Below are positions 43,453 through 52,075 of a DNA stretch of 64,000 bases, piece after piece. A model generated the notes under the pieces. It worked only from the letters and a program-made list of their open reading frames with translations. It did not search any database and was not told where the DNA came from. How positions within the stretch are numbered: position 1 is the stretch's first letter; each line of letters opens with the position of its first letter. Position numbers and translations under genes: made by a program. Source of the DNA: Aequorivita marisscotiae (lineage in GTDB: Bacteria > Bacteroidota > Bacteroidia > Flavobacteriales > Flavobacteriaceae); NCBI RefSeq assembly GCF_029814825.1, contig NZ_CP122379.1, positions 2,232,001-2,296,000 of the forward strand. Reading direction: 5' to 3'.

Positions 43453-43857
43453 TTACTGGCTCAGCAGCATCTTTAGTTTTGCGAGCATGACCACTTCGCT
43501 TTTGTTTTTACCTGCAAAGGAACTGGCAATGGCATCTGCGGTTTCCCAAATAAGTTTTTTTCTTTCAGCGGTAAAAAGGTTTGGGTTTTCTTTTTTGTAA
43601 TCTGCAAAACTCTCAAAACAATCGTTGGCGTCTAGCTGTTCGTAATCAAACCAATCAAAAACAATTTCAATTTGGTAGGCTGCATCGGTATGAAAAGGGT
43701 CTTCGTATTCGTCGAGGTTTTTCCATTTTTCGGCAACTATATTTTTTAAAGTATCGTATTCAGTCTTTCGCACTACATTATCGGCAGCCGCAATTGCATA
43801 AAAAAGTTCGCCCATTTTTTGGTAAAAAAGCAATTGGGGCTTATTTGTATTTTCCAT
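43453..43857 (-). CDS. TerB-like small protein
   Basis: The 134-residue soluble protein has the helical pattern FYAIAAADNVVRKTEYDTLKNIVAEKW near its start, as in TerB-like domains, and later ADYKKENPNLFTAERKKLIWETADAIASSFAGKNKSEVVMLAKLKMLL. TerB proteins relate to tellurite and stress response but their action is poorly defined. It lies in front of the histidine kinase gene, divergently transcribed, so the gap between may hold controls for both. Confidence 0.65.
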   Translation of the reverse strand: MENTNKPQLLFYQKMGELFYAIAAADNVVRKTEYDTLKNIVAEKWKNLDEYEDPFHTDAAYQIEIVFDWFDYEQLDANDCFESFADYKKENPNLFTAERKKLIWETADAIASSFAGKNKSEVVMLAKLKMLLSQ

Positions 43858-43910
43858 AACGTTATAATTTTTAAGGATGTAAATTTATATTGTTTTCTTT
43901 GGAATTTTTA

Positions 43911-43955
43911 TGATAAAAATCAGTTCAATAAAACTGTTTAAATTCGTTACTTTTG
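43911..43955 (+). promoter_or_regulatory. FNR-like site and -7 box before the kinase gene
   Basis: TGATAAAAATCA (43911-43922) is TGAT-N4-ATCA. TACTTTTG (43948-43955) fits the -7 box, with 35 bases between centres, two more than in the other promoters of the group. It may reflect autoregulation of the kinase-regulator operon. Confidence 0.55.
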
Positions 43956-43959
43956 GGGG

Positions 43960-45195
43960 ATGAAGGTGTTTGAAGAAAAAAAGGACAATATTTTTAAAAT
44001 TCTTTCTGAATCTATTTCAGAAGGGATTGTAATTGTAAACGAAAAGCAGGAAATTGTTACTTCAAACGAAGCAGCAGACCAAATGTTTGGCTATGAGCCT
44101 GGTGAACTTTTGGGGCAAAACCTCAATGTTTTAATTCCTCAAAAATATCATCGAAACCACCACCATCAAGTGGATGAGTTTATGGAAAAGAGCGATCCGC
44201 GGCAAATGGGGCATGGGCGCGATCTGTATGGAAAACGGAAGGACGGAAGTACCTTTCCGGTAGAGGCGGGCTTAAACCCTTTTGAAATTTACAACAGCAA
44301 ATACGTAATGGCGTTGGTAACAGACATTACGGTTAGGAAAAACCAAGAGTTGCAAATTATAGAGCTTAACTCGCAGTTGGAACATAAAATTGACGCGCGC
44401 ACCAAAGAGCTAAAACAAACCATTTTAGAGCTAGAGGAGGAGGTAACCAAACGGCAGGAGGCAGAACACAAGATAAAGGAATCGCTGCGAAAGGAACGCG
44501 AGCTTAACGAGCTAAAAACAAAGTTTTTATCGTTGGTGTCGCACGAGTTTAAAACACCTTTAAGCGGAATTCTCACATCGGCCACCTTGGCGGGTAAATA
44601 CACCGAAACCGCGCAACAGGATAAGCGCGATAAGCATTTAAAAACCATTCAAAGCAAAGTAAAATACTTAAATAATATTCTCAATGATTTTCTTTCTATT
44701 GAACGTTTGGAATCCGGGAAAGCCACTTATAAATTTGATACCTTTCCGTTAAGCAAGGTAGTGAATGAGGTAATTTACAATTCGAATATGCTTTTAAAGG
44801 ATGGCCAACGAATAAATTATCCGAATAATATTGATGATATTACGGTAAATTTTGATGAGAAAATCTTAGAACTGGCGTTGACCAATTTAATTAACAATGC
44901 CATAAAGTATTCGCCAGAATTTACAAAGATTGATGTGGTTGTGCGGCCTAATAACACTTCGTTGAGTATTGATGTATTAGATGAAGGAATGGGTATTCCC
45001 GCTAAGGAGCAAAAACATATCTTTAACAGGTATTTCCGTGCCGAAAACGCCTTGCTCAATCAGGGTACCGGTATAGGTTTAAATATAGTGAAAAGCCATT
45101 TGGAGAGTCTTGGTGGCACTATAGATTTTGAAAGCGAAGAGGGTAATGGCAGTAAGTTTACCATTACTTTCCCCATAAATAACAACACAAATTAA
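43960..45195 (+). CDS. PAS-domain sensor histidine kinase
   Basis: The 411-residue protein has a PAS domain (FKILSESISEGIVIVNEKQEIVTSNEAADQMFGYEPGELLG, to about residue 125), a coiled-coil linker (NSQLEHKIDARTKELKQTILELEEEVTKRQEAE), and a HisKA domain with the phosphorylated His195 in SLVSHEFKTPL. The ATPase domain follows, with NLINNAIKYSP, DEGMGIP and GTGIGLNIVKSHLE. No membrane segment is visible, so it is cytoplasmic and senses an internal signal (redox, oxygen or energy state are typical for PAS; no heme-ligand motif was proven). It overlaps by one base-step with the next gene, the regulator. Confidence 0.93.
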   Translation: MKVFEEKKDNIFKILSESISEGIVIVNEKQEIVTSNEAADQMFGYEPGELLGQNLNVLIPQKYHRNHHHQVDEFMEKSDPRQMGHGRDLYGKRKDGSTFPVEAGLNPFEIYNSKYVMALVTDITVRKNQELQIIELNSQLEHKIDARTKELKQTILELEEEVTKRQEAEHKIKESLRKERELNELKTKFLSLVSHEFKTPLSGILTSATLAGKYTETAQQDKRDKHLKTIQSKVKYLNNILNDFLSIERLESGKATYKFDTFPLSKVVNEVIYNSNMLLKDGQRINYPNNIDDITVNFDEKILELALTNLINNAIKYSPEFTKIDVVVRPNNTSLSIDVLDEGMGIPAKEQKHIFNRYFRAENALLNQGTGIGLNIVKSHLESLGGTIDFESEEGNGSKFTITFPINNNTN

Positions 45196-45196
45196 T

Positions 45197-46249
45197 ATGA
45201 AAAGAATACTTCTTATTGAAGACGATATTGCTTTAAGGGAAAACACCGCCGAACTATTGGAGCTTTCCGGGTTTATGGTTTTTACCGCGGCAAACGGCAA
45301 AATTGGCATTGAGAAAGCAAAAAAGGAAATTCCAGATATTATTGTTTGCGATATCATGATGCCCGAGATAGATGGCTACGGGGTATTAGAAAGTATGGCG
45401 TCTGAAGAAAAAACCAAACATATTCCGTTTATATTTCTTTCGGCAAAGACGGAACACAAGGAAATACGCAAGGGAATGGATATGGGGGCAGACGATTACC
45501 TCACCAAACCTTTTGACGAAATGGAGCTAATAAGCGCTGTGGAAAGCAGATTGGCTAAAGCAACTATTTTAAACTTGCGTGAAAATTACAAGGCGAATGA
45601 TACAGCCGAAGATGACGAAAATCTTCAAAATTTAAACCAGTTAAAAAACTATTTTTACGACGAAGGTGAAATTGCCAAATACAAGAAGGGAGAGGCTATT
45701 TACCAAAATGGGGACCATTCCAACAATATGTTTTTAATTTTAAAAGGAGTGGTTAAAACGCATACCATGGATGCCAATGCCAAAGAGCTTATTACCGGGC
45801 TGTACAAGGCCGATGATTTTCTGGGTTTCACTTCTTTTGACGATAACATTCCATATACCGAAACCGCTACTGCAGTAGAGGAGACGGAAGTGGCCGCCAT
45901 CTCCAAAAATTTTGTGAGGGATATTTTAAAGAAAAGCCAAGATGTTTCGCTTGAGTTGATGAATTTGCTTAGCGACAATCTTTCGGAAATAAAACTGCAA
46001 TTGGTAAAAATGGCTTATAGTTCGGTACGTAAAAAAACGGCCAACACCATTTTACAATTTGTGGACGTTATGAACAAAAAGCCGGAAGCAGCCCTTAAAA
46101 TATCGCGTAATGACCTAGCAACTACGGCGGGTATTGCAACTGAGAGTTTAATACGAACGCTTTCAGATTTTAAAAGAGATGGTATTATTGAAATAGAGGG
46201 GCGCGACATTCGAATTATAGATTTGGATGGCCTGCGAAATATTGAATAG
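45197..46249 (+). CDS. Fusion response regulator: REC, cNMP-binding, HTH-Crp
   Basis: The 350-residue protein starts with a receiver domain (phosphoacceptor Asp52 in IVCDIMMPEIDGYG; Lys104 in YLTKPFDEME). A CRP-type effector-binding domain follows (EGEIAKYKKGEAIYQNGDHSNNMFLILKGVVKTHTM, about residues 150-260). The end is an HTH_Crp domain (LKISRNDLATTAGIATESLIRTLSDFKRDGIIEIEGRDI). It thus combines phosphorelay input with the DNA-binding fold of CRP/FNR. It lies one base after the kinase gene. The FNR-like sites in nearby promoters make it the prime candidate to bind them. Confidence 0.9.
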   Translation: MKRILLIEDDIALRENTAELLELSGFMVFTAANGKIGIEKAKKEIPDIIVCDIMMPEIDGYGVLESMASEEKTKHIPFIFLSAKTEHKEIRKGMDMGADDYLTKPFDEMELISAVESRLAKATILNLRENYKANDTAEDDENLQNLNQLKNYFYDEGEIAKYKKGEAIYQNGDHSNNMFLILKGVVKTHTMDANAKELITGLYKADDFLGFTSFDDNIPYTETATAVEETEVAAISKNFVRDILKKSQDVSLELMNLLSDNLSEIKLQLVKMAYSSVRKKTANTILQFVDVMNKKPEAALKISRNDLATTAGIATESLIRTLSDFKRDGIIEIEGRDIRIIDLDGLRNIE

Positions 46250-46283
46250 GTTTTGTTACAAAGTAAGCCCTAGTTTTTAAAAC

Positions 46284-46326
46284 TGATTTATATCATTTTC
46301 TATACCTAGCCGTTCAAATACATTTG
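46284..46326 (+). promoter_or_regulatory. FNR-like site and -7 box before usp
   Basis: TGATTTATATCA (46284-46295) lies exactly 33 bases centre to centre upstream of TACATTTG (46319-46326), a perfect TAnnTTTG box. It follows the regulator gene directly and precedes the first usp of the stress cluster. Confidence 0.72.
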
Positions 46327-46345
46327 TCAGTATTAAAAGATAATA

Positions 46346-47185
46346 ATGATGAACGTATTAATTCCAACGGATTTCTCCGAAAATTCACATAATGCCATTC
46401 GGTATGCTTTGGATTATTTCGCAGCTATTCCTGTGAATTTTTATCTGCTTCACATTTCGCCCAATACTGCTATGCCTGCAGACGATGATTCAGATTTACT
46501 GTTTAATACGGCAGCTTCCCAAGGCACGGCGCAAGGGTCTATTACAAGTTTACGGGAAGAAATACTGCACTTTAAATTATTGGCTAAAAACGCTGGACAT
46601 CAATTTTTTGCCATTCACGAAAACATGCTTTTGGTTGAAGCAATTCGCAAACAAATTGATGCAAAGGAAATTGACTATGTTTTAATGGGCACCAAGGGGG
46701 CTTCAAAAAACAACAGGAATGAAATAGGGAGCAATACCAGTGAAGTAATTACCAAAGTAAAGTGCCCAATCTTTGTGATTCCCGAAAATGCCAGGTTTAA
46801 AAAGATAAAGAACATTTCGTTTTTAACAGATTATAACTGTATTTATAGAAACAAGGTAATAAATGGGCTTTCGCAAGCGCTACTAATTCAGAAAGCTGCA
46901 TTAAGGGTGTTGCATATTCGATCGCAAAATACAATGCTCAGCGCCGCACAAACAGATAACAAAGGGTTTTTACATTATTTTTTTAAGGATATAAAGCACA
47001 GTTTTCATTTTTTGGAAAATAAAAATATTGAGGCCGGCGTACAGGATTTTGTTGAAACTTGGGAAATAGATTTAATAGCCGTAGTTGCAAAAAATTTAAA
47101 CCTTACCCAACGCCTTCTTTTTAATAGAATTAACCCGGCTATTTCATATCCATACGAAGTGCCTTTTTTAATACTGCACGAATAG
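46346..47185 (+). CDS. Tandem universal stress protein
   Basis: The 279-residue protein begins MMNVLIPTDFSENSHNAIRYALDYF; the second ATG may be the real start. The signature MGTKGASKNNRNEIGSNTSEVI fits ATP-binding UspA domains. The C-terminal domain is degenerate (LEAGVQDFVETWEIDLIAVVAKN). It stands alone under its own FNR-like promoter, 97 bases after the regulator gene. A weakly related membrane protein follows on the other strand. Confidence 0.9.
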   Translation: MMNVLIPTDFSENSHNAIRYALDYFAAIPVNFYLLHISPNTAMPADDDSDLLFNTAASQGTAQGSITSLREEILHFKLLAKNAGHQFFAIHENMLLVEAIRKQIDAKEIDYVLMGTKGASKNNRNEIGSNTSEVITKVKCPIFVIPENARFKKIKNISFLTDYNCIYRNKVINGLSQALLIQKAALRVLHIRSQNTMLSAAQTDNKGFLHYFFKDIKHSFHFLENKNIEAGVQDFVETWEIDLIAVVAKNLNLTQRLLFNRINPAISYPYEVPFLILHE

Positions 47186-47214
47186 CTGCTGCAAAGAGTA
47201 CAAAAAACGAACTT

Positions 47215-47493
47215 TTACCTAAAGTTGTTTCTTTCTGAAATTGGGAAATCTTCATAAAAATCTTCGAAGGTTTTATCTGTGGTATAGTTATCTTTTAAAA
47301 CGTTTACTACGCTATAAATTAGGGTAACCTGCCCTATTACCGTAAGATAAAATACGAAGCGAAACGGAAAATCGAGTGCGGCAAAAATGGCTACGGTAAG
47401 CAATATTCCGGTAACTATCAGTAAATATGTTAGGGCGGAGGCTTTCATTTGTTTTTTATTACAAAATACAAAATTGAGGGCCGAATTTTTCAT
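47215..47493 (-). CDS. Small two-helix membrane protein
   Basis: This encodes 92 residues (possibly 77, from an ATG at 47448). It has two membrane segments (LTYLLIVTGILLTVAIFAALDF and FVFYLTVIGQVTLIYSVVNVL) and a soluble tail. No family is recognised. It is convergent with one usp gene and divergent from the next. Confidence 0.55.
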   Translation of the reverse strand: MKNSALNFVFCNKKQMKASALTYLLIVTGILLTVAIFAALDFPFRFVFYLTVIGQVTLIYSVVNVLKDNYTTDKTFEDFYEDFPISERNNFR

Positions 47494-47522
47494 AAGAATT
47501 CATTAAAATTGGTGGCAATGGT

Positions 47523-47565
47523 TGATAATTGTCATATTTTAACGAAGTGATAATCACTATCTTTA
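47523..47565 (+). promoter_or_regulatory. FNR-like site and -7 box before usp pair
   Basis: TGATAATTGTCA (47523-47534) lies exactly 33 bases centre to centre upstream of TATCTTTA (47558-47565). A second palindrome AGTGATAATCACT (47546-47558) sits between the two and could be a site for another factor. Confidence 0.7.
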
Positions 47566-47590
47566 CGTAGTTGAACTTAAACAAGTTTCC

Positions 47591-48436
47591 ATGCAAAAAA
47601 TATTAATACCTACTGATTTCTCTGAAAATTCGCTAAACGCCGTTCTTTACGCTACCGAACTTTTTAAACACAATCCGGCCGAAATATTTTTACTTCACGC
47701 TTTTGCCGATCAAGTTTACGAAGAGAAGTCGCGATTTGCCGATGAAATTTTTGAAGAACTGCAGCAAAAAGCGCTTACAAAAGCGAAGGAAGCTCTGAAC
47801 GATTTACAAACTAAGGTTAGTGCTATTTCGCCAAACCCAAAACACACCATCCATACTATTGCCGAATTCGGTTTGTTGGTAGATACCACCAACGATTGGG
47901 TGGAGAAGGAAAATATAGATGTAGTGGTTATGGGCACCAAGGGCGAAACGGCAGACAAGCAAATAACTTTTGGCAGTAATACGCTGCAGGTTATAAAATA
48001 TGTAAAATGCCCTGTACTTGCCATTCCTTCGGGATATAACGATATACACCCTAAAAACATACTGTTTTCAACAGATTACCTTTTGCCTTTTAAAAGGCGC
48101 GAATTAAAATTGGTAAGCACTATTGCCAGGTGCTTTGCTTCAAAAGTAGAATTCTTTTTCGCTTCCAAATTTGAATCGCTTTCGTTGCGACAGGAAGACA
48201 ATAGAAATTTTCTAAAAGCTTCGTTTGCCGATAATCAAATTGATTTTATACAAAAGGACGATACAAATATCACAAAAGCAATTAACACATATATTATTGA
48301 AAACCCAATAGATATGCTGGTTATGGTTAATACCCGCCATTCGTATTTAGAAAATATTCTGTATCAATCTACTATTGAAAAAATAGGCTTGCATATTGAT
48401 ATTCCTTTTTTAGTACTTCAAAACTTACCTAGATAA
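47591..48436 (+). CDS. Tandem universal stress protein
   Basis: The 281-residue protein begins MQKILIPTDFSENSLNAVLYATELF and has the ATP-type signature MGTKGETADKQITFGSNTLQVI. The C-terminal domain is degenerate. It is followed after 19 bases by another usp gene, so the two form an operon under an FNR-like site. Confidence 0.9.
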   Translation: MQKILIPTDFSENSLNAVLYATELFKHNPAEIFLLHAFADQVYEEKSRFADEIFEELQQKALTKAKEALNDLQTKVSAISPNPKHTIHTIAEFGLLVDTTNDWVEKENIDVVVMGTKGETADKQITFGSNTLQVIKYVKCPVLAIPSGYNDIHPKNILFSTDYLLPFKRRELKLVSTIARCFASKVEFFFASKFESLSLRQEDNRNFLKASFADNQIDFIQKDDTNITKAINTYIIENPIDMLVMVNTRHSYLENILYQSTIEKIGLHIDIPFLVLQNLPR

Positions 48437-48455
48437 ATCTTTAATACATTTTTAA

Positions 48456-49301
48456 ATGAAAAAAATACTCGTTCCCACCGATTTCTCGAATAATGCTTAT
48501 GCGGCGTTGTTTTACGCTACTAAACTTTTTAGTGATGAAGCCTTGCAGATTACCATTCTCCACTCCTTTAGTGACGAAATAGGTAAACTCACCAGCCGAG
48601 TAGATATTGGCCGTTCCGATGTTATTATTAAAAAACTGTACAAACAGTCTGATGAAGATGGCGAACAATTGGTGCATAAAATAAAATTAGACTCAGCCAA
48701 AGTAACCCATAAGTTTGAGGTGATTTCCACTCCGGCGAGTTTGTCGAGAACTATAAATCAGTTAGTTGCCGCTGAAGGCTTTGACCTAGTGGTAATGGGT
48801 AGTAAGGGACGTACGGGAGCCGAAGATGTGCTTATGGGAAGTACCACAATTGCCATTACCAAATCTTTAGAAGGTTGTCCGTTACTTATAATTCCCCGCG
48901 AGGTAGATTTTGTTATTCCTACAAACATAGGCTATGCTACGGATTATAACGATTTTTATCAGTTGTCTAAATTAAGGCCTATCGTCCGGTTGGTGCGGCA
49001 GTATAATTCTAATTTACATATAGTGCATGTGGGCGATGAGAAAGAGTTGGATTCTAAGCAACAACAAAATCTGGAGCAATACAGAAACGACCTCACGGAA
49101 TACGATACTGAGTTTCATTTTGTTAAAAGAACCCAAAACGTTTCAAAATCACTTCACGGTTTTGTTGACAGTAAAAATTTAGATCTTTTGGCATTGGTTT
49201 ACCACAAGCATGCATTTTTAAAGCAGTTGTTCCGCGAGCCGGTGGTAAGCAGGGTGGGGAAGCATACGCACGTGCCTACTTTGGTAATTCCTTTAAAATA
49301 G
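48456..49301 (+). CDS. Tandem universal stress protein
   Basis: The 281-residue protein begins MKKILVPTDFSNNAYAALFYATKLF and has the signature MGSKGRTGAEDVLMGSTTIAI. It is probably cotranscribed with the preceding usp gene. The sequence differs clearly from its neighbours, so the copies are old. Confidence 0.9.
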   Translation: MKKILVPTDFSNNAYAALFYATKLFSDEALQITILHSFSDEIGKLTSRVDIGRSDVIIKKLYKQSDEDGEQLVHKIKLDSAKVTHKFEVISTPASLSRTINQLVAAEGFDLVVMGSKGRTGAEDVLMGSTTIAITKSLEGCPLLIIPREVDFVIPTNIGYATDYNDFYQLSKLRPIVRLVRQYNSNLHIVHVGDEKELDSKQQQNLEQYRNDLTEYDTEFHFVKRTQNVSKSLHGFVDSKNLDLLALVYHKHAFLKQLFREPVVSRVGKHTHVPTLVIPLK

Positions 49302-49434
49302 CGGGTGTTTAGTTAAGTCGTAAAAAAACCGTAATTTAATGATCTAAATTTCGGAATGCTATGGCACTTATAAATCATGTAGTGGTGAATTACCCTAGCA
49401 TTCCTGTATTCACTTTATTAAATATTTTATACCG

Positions 49435-50286
49435 ATGAAAAAACGAATATTGATTCCCACAGATTTTTCGAGAAATGCGTTTAACGCCATTAAATATGCC
49501 ATGGCGCTTTACAAACGAGAGTTTTGTGAATTTATAATTTTACATACCTACTACCATTCTGGATATTCTAAAGACAATTTTTTAATTCCCGAACCTTCCG
49601 AAAAAGCGCATAAAGCTGCCAAGGAATCTTCCGAAGAACGGATGAATAAACTAAAGCAACAGATGGGGCTTTACGAAAAAAACGACAATCACGACTTTCA
49701 ATTTTTAAGTGAATTTGGGTCATTTTTTGAGGTTTTAAAGAAAGTCATAGAAAAGGAAGATGTAAAACTGGTAGTGATGGGAACCCGTGGGGAAACAGAC
49801 GATAATTCGGTGATTCTAGGTAGTAATACGGTAAATGCCATGGAAAAGGTGCGCAATTGTCCGGTATTGGGCATACCTGCAAATACTGCATACAAGGATC
49901 CTAATGAAATTGTATTTCCCACCAGTTTTAAAACACATTACAAAGAACGCGAATTGGAAACCTTGGTAGAAATTTCGCGAATAACGAATGCGCCAATACG
50001 TATCCTGCACGTTAAAAAAGGTAAGCAACTAACAGAAGACCAAGAAAAAAACAAAGAACTTTTAGAGCGAATATTAGATGCCGCTGAGTTTACCCATCAC
50101 AAACTTTACGATATAGATTTGCAGGAAGGGGTGCGTTGTTTTGTACAAAGTCGGGAAAGCGAAATGATTGCCTTTGTTAATAAAAAGCACAATTTCTTCG
50201 GAAGTATTTTCTCCAATCCCATGGTTAAGGAGCTCGGAATGCACACTACCGTGCCTTTATTGGCTATGCACGATTTGCGAAACTAG
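49435..50286 (+). CDS. Tandem universal stress protein
   Basis: The 283-residue protein begins MKKRILIPTDFSRNAFNAIKYAMALY and has the signature MGTRGETDDNSVILGSNTVNAM. It is closest to the next gene, with the same end (FSNPMVKELGMHTTVPLLAMHDLRN). No FNR-like site with the regular 33-base spacing was found upstream, so it may have another control. Confidence 0.9.
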   Translation: MKKRILIPTDFSRNAFNAIKYAMALYKREFCEFIILHTYYHSGYSKDNFLIPEPSEKAHKAAKESSEERMNKLKQQMGLYEKNDNHDFQFLSEFGSFFEVLKKVIEKEDVKLVVMGTRGETDDNSVILGSNTVNAMEKVRNCPVLGIPANTAYKDPNEIVFPTSFKTHYKERELETLVEISRITNAPIRILHVKKGKQLTEDQEKNKELLERILDAAEFTHHKLYDIDLQEGVRCFVQSRESEMIAFVNKKHNFFGSIFSNPMVKELGMHTTVPLLAMHDLRN

Positions 50287-50375
50287 ATTGTTTCTTTTTT
50301 TACAAGTGAATTTTAAAACTGTGGTAAACGCCATTGCAACAGTAAAACCACGAATATATTTAGCGAGATAGAATT

Positions 50376-51227
50376 ATGCAAAAACATATTTTAATACCCA
50401 CGGATTATTCTAGAAATGCATTTAACGCTATTGTTTATGCTTTTGAGCTTTTTAAGAAAGAGGAATGTGTTTTCCATATTTTCCATTCCTATTTTTTGTT
50501 CCGTTCCGCACAGGGAAACATTTTGTTTCCGGAACCCGAACCCCATGAATACGATGCGGTAGCCCGCGCATCTGGGGCAAGTATGCTGCAATTAAAAAAC
50601 AAGGTAGAACTCTTGGCGGATAACCCAAAACATACGGTATATTTTGATCATAAATTTGGTACCCTGATTGAATTATTGGAAGAAAAGGTAAAGCGAAATA
50701 ATATAGACCTTATAATTATGGGAACCCGTGGTATAACTGATGATACAAAGGTAGCCTACGGTCGTAATTCAGTAAATGTAATTGAGAGTATAACCGGGTG
50801 TGCCGTTCTGGCCGTTCCCGCAAATGTACATTATAAGCGAATTAACGAAATTGTGTTTCCCACCAATTTTAAAAGTGAATTTAACGAGCGGGAGATAAAT
50901 ACTTTTGTAAAGATTGTACAATTGGAAAAATCACCAATTCGGATTTTACATATTGGCAAGGAAGCCGAATTATCTGAACGGCAAAGAAGCAATAGAAAAC
51001 AATTAGAATCGTATTTTGAAGGATTGGAATACAGCTATCACTGGCTTGAGAAAACAGGTGTTAAAGAAGGGGTGCTCTCCTTTGTGGACGATAGAAATAG
51101 TGGAATGATAGCTTTTGTAAATAGAAAGCATTGGTTTTTTGGCAGTATATTTTCAAATCCGTTGGTTAAAAGTTTGGGCGTGCATTCCAAAGTACCCATT
51201 TTGGCTCTTCACGATTTAAGGAATTAA
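50376..51227 (+). CDS. Tandem universal stress protein
   Basis: The 283-residue protein begins MQKHILIPTDYSRNAFNAIVYAFELF and is a close paralogue of the previous gene (same end FSNPLVKSLGVHSKVPILALHDLRN). The nucleotide-binding signature is altered (MGTRGITDDTKVAYGRNSVNVI). TATATTTA at 50355-50362 is a likely -7 box. It lies 15 bases before the ATP-cone nuclease gene. Confidence 0.9.
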   Translation: MQKHILIPTDYSRNAFNAIVYAFELFKKEECVFHIFHSYFLFRSAQGNILFPEPEPHEYDAVARASGASMLQLKNKVELLADNPKHTVYFDHKFGTLIELLEEKVKRNNIDLIIMGTRGITDDTKVAYGRNSVNVIESITGCAVLAVPANVHYKRINEIVFPTNFKSEFNEREINTFVKIVQLEKSPIRILHIGKEAELSERQRSNRKQLESYFEGLEYSYHWLEKTGVKEGVLSFVDDRNSGMIAFVNRKHWFFGSIFSNPLVKSLGVHSKVPILALHDLRN

Positions 51228-51242
51228 CTTAAAATAAAAATA

Positions 51243-52073
51243 GTGGTTGAAGTTATAAAGCATTCCGGGGAACGGTCTCAGTTTTCAATTGATAAACTAA
51301 AATCTTCGCTGCGGAAAAGTGGGGCAGACGAAGCATTGGTAGCCGAAATTGCCAATAACGTCCGCGACGAATTGTATCAGGGTATTTCAACCAAGGAAAT
51401 CTACAACCGCGCCTTTGCGCTTCTCAAAAAGAAGAAAAGAGGCTATGCTTCAAAATATAAGTTAAAGAAGGCTATTTATGAATTGGGTCCCACTGGTTTT
51501 CCGTTTGAAAAATTTGTGGCTGCAATTCTTTTTTACAGCGGTTATGAGGTTAGAATAGGTCAGTTTTTACAGGGAAAATGCGTCACCCATGAAGTTGATG
51601 TAGTAGCCCATAATAACGGTATATATGTAGTTGCCGAATGTAAATTCCACAGCGATGAAGGGCGAAATTGCAATGTAAAGATTCCGCTTTATATCCATTC
51701 GCGCTATCGCGACATTCTAAATTTTTACGGTGATGAAAACAATGGCGATAAACCGAACGAAGGGTGGGTAGTTACAAACACGCGTTTTACCGAAGATGCC
51801 ATAAAATATGGTACCTGCGTAGGCCTTTATCTTTTAAGTTGGGATTACCCGAAAAACAACGGCATAAAGGATCGGATAGACCGGTTGGGACTTTATCCGG
51901 TTACTGTTTCAACTTTGCTCAGCAAGCGCGAAAAACAGTTTTTACTCAGTCGCGATGTGGTGCTCTGCAAACAATTAATAGACGATCATTTTTATCTGGA
52001 TCATTTGGGAGTTTCTGACAACCGAAAAGTCCGAATTTTAGAGGAAATAAATATTTTGTGCCAAAACCATTAA
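51243..52073 (+). CDS. ATP-cone domain fused to Mrr-like nuclease
   Basis: The 276-residue protein begins at a GTG. Residues 1-85 form an ATP-cone (VEVIKHSGERSQFSIDKLKSSLRKSGA, ISTKEIYNRAFALLKKKKRGYASKYKLKKAIYELGPTGFPFE). Then comes a restriction-endonuclease-like core with D119 (HEVDVVAHNNG) and E132-x-K134 (AECKFHSD), the typical D...ExK centre. It would cut DNA or RNA under nucleotide control. It lies in an operon with a usp gene upstream and a beta-CASP protein two bases downstream. A paralogue is at 57472. Confidence 0.85.
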   Translation: MVEVIKHSGERSQFSIDKLKSSLRKSGADEALVAEIANNVRDELYQGISTKEIYNRAFALLKKKKRGYASKYKLKKAIYELGPTGFPFEKFVAAILFYSGYEVRIGQFLQGKCVTHEVDVVAHNNGIYVVAECKFHSDEGRNCNVKIPLYIHSRYRDILNFYGDENNGDKPNEGWVVTNTRFTEDAIKYGTCVGLYLLSWDYPKNNGIKDRIDRLGLYPVTVSTLLSKREKQFLLSRDVVLCKQLIDDHFYLDHLGVSDNRKVRILEEINILCQNH

Positions 52074-52075
52074 GT

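Noticed and set aside
43861..43910. Shared divergent promoter for the TerB-like gene
   Set aside because: No TAnnTTTG box with proper spacing was found on the minus strand, so only the plus-strand promoter is listed.
49302..50375. FNR-like site before the usp genes at 49435 and 50376
   Set aside because: No TGA-N6-TCA at the fixed 33-base spacing was found. Nearby matches have the wrong order of arms or broken symmetry.
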